This document shows, piece by piece, positions 61,586 through 64,000 of a stretch of 64,000 bases of DNA; positions within the stretch are counted from its first letter, which is position 1; each line of letters opens with the position of its first letter. A program made the position numbers and the translations under genes. The DNA is from a bacterium (GTDB lineage Bacteria > CAIWAD01), in contig JAUIFJ010000005.1 of the NCBI GenBank assembly GCA_030429345.1, positions 1 through 64,000 on the forward strand, written 5' to 3'. The notes below the pieces were generated by a model that saw only the letters and a program-made list of their open reading frames with translations, made no database searches and was not told where the DNA came from.

Positions 61586-63100
61586 TCACTCTTCGTCAAC
61601 CGGGGGTTCCTTGAGGGCAATCTCTTCGACAGTCGTTCCATCCTCCCCGGGCTCCACGCGGCTCTCCTCGAGCAACTCCCGCGGCAGGCTTTCCTTGACC
61701 TTGACGCCCAGGTCCTCGAAACGCCCGGCCAGGCCGATCAGGCTGCCTCTTCCGGTGAGGGTCTTCAAGGCGGCGTCGTAGGAGTCCTGGGCGCGGCCCA
61801 GGCCGACGGCCACATCCTGGAATCGCTTGGCGAAGGTGTTGACCTTGCGGTGGACCTGCGCCGCCATCTCCGCCAGGGCCTGCGTGTTCTTGTTCTGCTT
61901 GTCGATCTGCCAGAGACTGGCCACCGTGCGCACGATGGGCAGCAGTGTGTTCGGCGTGACAATGGCGATCTTCTTGTCGTAGGCCCGGCTGAAGAGGTTT
62001 GTATCACAGGACAGCGCCGCCAGGTAGGCCGTCTCGATGGGCATGAAGAGCAGCACGAAATCGGGAGAGTTGACGCCGATCAGGCTGGAATAGTCCTTTT
62101 CGGAAAGCGCCTTGATGTGGGCGTCGACGCGTGCCACATGCGCCTTCAGCGCCAGTTCCGCGGTCTCGCCCTCCACGGCATTGACGCTGTCGATGTAGTC
62201 GTTGAGCGAGACCTTGCTGTCAATGATGATGTGCTTGTCCTCGGGCAGGTAGAGCACGAAATCCGGCCGCCGCAGGTCTCCGTCCACCGTGCGGAAGCTG
62301 TCCTCCCGCCGGTAGTCCCGGTCCCTGACCAGCCCTGCGCCCTCCAGCAGGCGCTCGACCTGGATCTCGCCCCAGTTGCCCAGGGTCTTCTTCTCGTTCC
62401 GCAGGGCCTTGGCCAGGTTCTCGGCCTGCGAACTCAGGCCCTCGTTCAACTTGCCCAGTGCCTGCAGCTGCTTGTCCAGCCTGCCCTGGTCGCGCACCTG
62501 TTCCGAATGGATCACGTTGACGCGCGTCTGGAACTCCTCCAGCTGCTTCTTCAGCGGTTCGACAATGCTGCCGATGCCGCTGTCGTTGGATTCCTTCAGC
62601 GCCTTCGAGCGGGCCTCGAGGATCTCCTGGGAAAGCGCCTTGAACTCGTCCTTGAAGCCGCGGGCCTGCTCGGCGAACTGGGCCTTCAACTCCTCGAGCC
62701 TTGTCTCACGCTCCTTGAGCGACTCCTCGCGCAGGGACAGGTCCCGCTCCAGGGTCGCGACACGCTCGCGCAGCTCCTCGCGGCTTGCCTTCAGGCTTTC
62801 GGCCTCCCCGTCACGCTCTTCCAGCGAGCGGGCGGCCTGATCCGCCTTTTCCTGCAGGACCGCCAGCTCCCGCTCAAGGACCGCTGTCCGCGCGGCAAGA
62901 TCCTCCCGCTTCGTGCGGCTGTCGGAAAGCTCCTGGCGCAGGGTTTCCAGCTCCTCGCCGGCGCGCTGGTGCTCCCGCCGCAGCAGCTCCAGTTCGCGCA
63001 GCAGCGAATGGGCCTTCAGCAACTGACGCACGAAGAGCGCTCCCAGCACCAGAACAGCAGCCAGCAGGGCCGCGAGCAGGCTCAGGGTATTTGCGTCCAT
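61586..63100 (-). CDS. rmuC: DNA recombination protein RmuC
   Basis: The 504-residue protein has an N-terminal membrane anchor (SLLAALLAAVLVLGALFV), a ~170-residue coiled coil and the RmuC domain. The domain includes GNWGEIQVERLLEGAGL, RPDFVLYLP and IIIDSKVSLNDY, the PD-(D/E)XK nuclease-like core, and VTPNTLLPIVRTVASLWQ. RmuC limits DNA rearrangements in E. coli. GAGGAGG precedes the ATG. It may share a transcript with the B3/4 gene 78 bp upstream. Confidence 0.96.
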   Translation of the reverse strand: MDANTLSLLAALLAAVLVLGALFVRQLLKAHSLLRELELLRREHQRAGEELETLRQELSDSRTKREDLAARTAVLERELAVLQEKADQAARSLEERDGEAESLKASREELRERVATLERDLSLREESLKERETRLEELKAQFAEQARGFKDEFKALSQEILEARSKALKESNDSGIGSIVEPLKKQLEEFQTRVNVIHSEQVRDQGRLDKQLQALGKLNEGLSSQAENLAKALRNEKKTLGNWGEIQVERLLEGAGLVRDRDYRREDSFRTVDGDLRRPDFVLYLPEDKHIIIDSKVSLNDYIDSVNAVEGETAELALKAHVARVDAHIKALSEKDYSSLIGVNSPDFVLLFMPIETAYLAALSCDTNLFSRAYDKKIAIVTPNTLLPIVRTVASLWQIDKQNKNTQALAEMAAQVHRKVNTFAKRFQDVAVGLGRAQDSYDAALKTLTGRGSLIGLAGRFEDLGVKVKESLPRELLEESRVEPGEDGTTVEEIALKEPPVDEE

Positions 63101-63178
63101 ATCCTCCTCTTTTCTCGGTGCTGCATCCTGGCGGGTCCTTTCATCGAAGTGGCAGAATGCGCAAGGGGTGGGACAGAC

Positions 63179-63841
63179 CTAGGCTCCGCACCAGCGCAGG
63201 AACCGTTCCCGGCAGAGCTCGACGGCCGCCTGCAGGTCCTCCTGCGTTCGGTCGGTACCGGCGTATACGACCAGCAGCAGGCGAGTGGTCCCTTCCGTGA
63301 CACAACTGCGAAGCGAGTCGCTGCTCGGGCTGCCGAAGCCTCCTTCGCGGTCGAAGAGGCCCAGCCGGTTCTCCAGGTTGATCCGCCCCTTGCGGATGCC
63401 CTCGTAGCCCTCGCCTTCCCGGCCCAGGCGGCAGCTCAGGGGCGGATGCAGGCGATCCATGTCATACAGGCCCAGCGGCAGGAGCAGGTCCAGGCTGCAG
63501 TAGTTGCAGACATCGACGGCGTTGTGGATCACGGGCAGCTCCTGGCCCTTCAGCGTGCGACGCAGCAGGGCTTCGGAACTGGGGCGATGCCGGGTGGGAT
63601 CCATGCCGGCCGCCCGGTAGACGGCGCGGGCTTCGGCCAGGCCGGGAATCTCTCCGGGGCGGGAATCGCCACAATCGGCGCGGAGGCGCTTCTGCAAAGC
63701 CCGGATCCGGTGGGCCAGCTCCTCCGCCGCCGGGCCCACACGAACCGGCTCGATCAGCGCCTGCCCCAGCCGCAGTGCAGGCCGCAGGGAGTCATCGAGC
63801 CGGACAAGCGGCGCCGCTTCGCTGGAAAGGTGTCGGGACAT
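63179..63841 (-). CDS. B3/4-domain protein (PheT-editing-domain-like)
   Basis: The 220-residue protein is read from ATG 63841; a frame continues to 63871 but without support. Residues ~60-210 match the stand-alone B3/4 domain found in the beta subunit of phenylalanyl-tRNA synthetase, where it edits mischarged tRNA: LPVIHNAVDVCNYCSLDLLL, PLGLYDMD, GEGYEGIRKGRINLENRLG and TTRLLLVVYAGTD. Stand-alone members may edit aminoacyl-tRNAs or act on D-aminoacyl substrates; unproven. The ATG lacks a Shine-Dalgarno sequence and has TACTCT 6 nt upstream, so a leaderless transcript is possible. Confidence 0.9.
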   Translation of the reverse strand: MSRHLSSEAAPLVRLDDSLRPALRLGQALIEPVRVGPAAEELAHRIRALQKRLRADCGDSRPGEIPGLAEARAVYRAAGMDPTRHRPSSEALLRRTLKGQELPVIHNAVDVCNYCSLDLLLPLGLYDMDRLHPPLSCRLGREGEGYEGIRKGRINLENRLGLFDREGGFGSPSSDSLRSCVTEGTTRLLLVVYAGTDRTQEDLQAAVELCRERFLRWCGA

Positions 63842-63847
63842 GCAGGG

Positions 63848-63853
63848 AGAGTA
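63848..63853 (-). promoter_or_regulatory. Candidate -10 element before the B3/4 gene
   Basis: On the minus strand GCTACTCT ends 6 nt before the ATG at 63841. There is no ribosome-binding site, which fits a leaderless start. The neighbouring gene ends at 63872. Confidence 0.3.
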
Positions 63854-63871
63854 GCGAATCCGTGGCAGCAA

Positions 63872-64000
63872 TCAGGCGCGCGATTCATCGCCGGGACTCG
63901 GATGGCCGCCCGCTTTCCAGCCTGTCGACCACCAGGCGAGCGCCTGGGCCTCGACCTGCTTGATGAAGGGGTCCTTGCCGTCCATGTAGGCCTCGATGTC
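63872..64000 (-). CDS. C-terminal end of a gene of unknown function (start beyond window)
   Basis: The last 42 codons of a minus-strand frame are visible (YMDGKDPFIKQVEAQALAWW near the edge) before a TGA at 63872-63874. Codon use is normal for this genome and the frame is open to the window edge. It ends 31 bp before the B3/4 gene start. No family can be named from this fragment. Confidence 0.6.
   Translation of the reverse strand, partial: DIEAYMDGKDPFIKQVEAQALAWWSTGWKAGGHPSPGDESRA

Overview
The window reads as a piece of chromosome from a high-GC (about 63 % by eye) Gram-negative-type bacterium of the FCB (Fibrobacterota-Chlorobiota-Bacteroidota) assemblage or a related candidate phylum. 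The main clue is the C-terminal secretion/anchoring domain (NYPNPFNP...LP...GVYF) on two large exported proteins (3892-9081 and 41834-44221). This domain is typical of FCB bacteria and of candidate lineages such as Eisenbacteria, Krumholzibacteriota, Latescibacterota and Delongbacteria. I cannot choose among them from sequence alone. No prophage, CRISPR array or intact insertion sequence was found.

Layout. 1-9.1 kb: two tandem paralogous giant exported proteins, each with four ~318-residue beta modules; the first runs off the left edge. 9.2-12.9 kb: glucose-6-phosphate isomerase, a small zinc-ribbon protein and ResB. 12.9-13.5 kb: intergenic hairpin repeats. 13.5-16.5 kb: a tightly overlapping minus-strand operon (methyltransferase, histidine kinase, gamma-carbonic anhydrase-like protein, unknown). 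16.7-18.7 kb: proC, a cupin, and a TrmH-family rRNA/tRNA methyltransferase. 18.7-22.0 kb: a four-PAS hybrid histidine kinase, then tRNA-Leu(CAA), an EamA transporter and an orphan-looking adenine DNA methyltransferase. 25.1-30.3 kb: a plus-strand operon of DEAD-box helicase, an exported unknown, and a UvrD-type helicase with an embedded DEDDh exonuclease. 30.4-32.6 kb: a DUF4143 ATPase, a four-copy 23-bp-period repeat and a SRAP protein. 33.3-36.9 kb: an aminotransferase / omega-amidase-like / extracellular nuclease operon. 37.1-39.2 kb: DUF1848 and DUF697 proteins. 39.3-41.4 kb: an island of toxin-antitoxin genes. 41.8-44.2 kb: a beta-helix exported protein of lower GC. 44.5-49.6 kb: two exported FlgT/CsgG-like proteins, a crotonase and a HAD phosphatase. 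49.6-50.3 kb: six perfect palindromes at ~116-bp period. 50.3-53.2 kb: a histidine-ammonia-lyase-family enzyme and ornithine aminotransferase. 53.5-58.0 kb: secA, then a soluble chemoreceptor-like protein with a di-iron ODP-type oxygen-sensor partner. 58.6-64.0 kb: a small conserved protein, an M3 peptidase, a SpoIIAA-like protein, RmuC, a B3/4-domain protein and a partial gene.

Functional themes: an elaborate exported surface proteome, signal transduction (two histidine kinases and an oxygen-sensing chemotaxis-like pair), amino-acid turnover (proC, rocD, HAL, a methionine-salvage-like transaminase/amidase pair), and DNA/RNA processing. Many genes are linked by 4-nt ATGA/GTGA overlaps.

Most unusual items: the MCP-like/ODP pair; the helicase-exonuclease fusion; a HAL with Cys in place of the MIO-forming Ser143; the six-palindrome array; strong over-representation of the palindrome GTATAC, which forces rare codons in three reading frames; candidate leaderless genes; and a toxin-antitoxin cassette bracketed by two copies of a gene's 3' end. 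All counts were made by eye.
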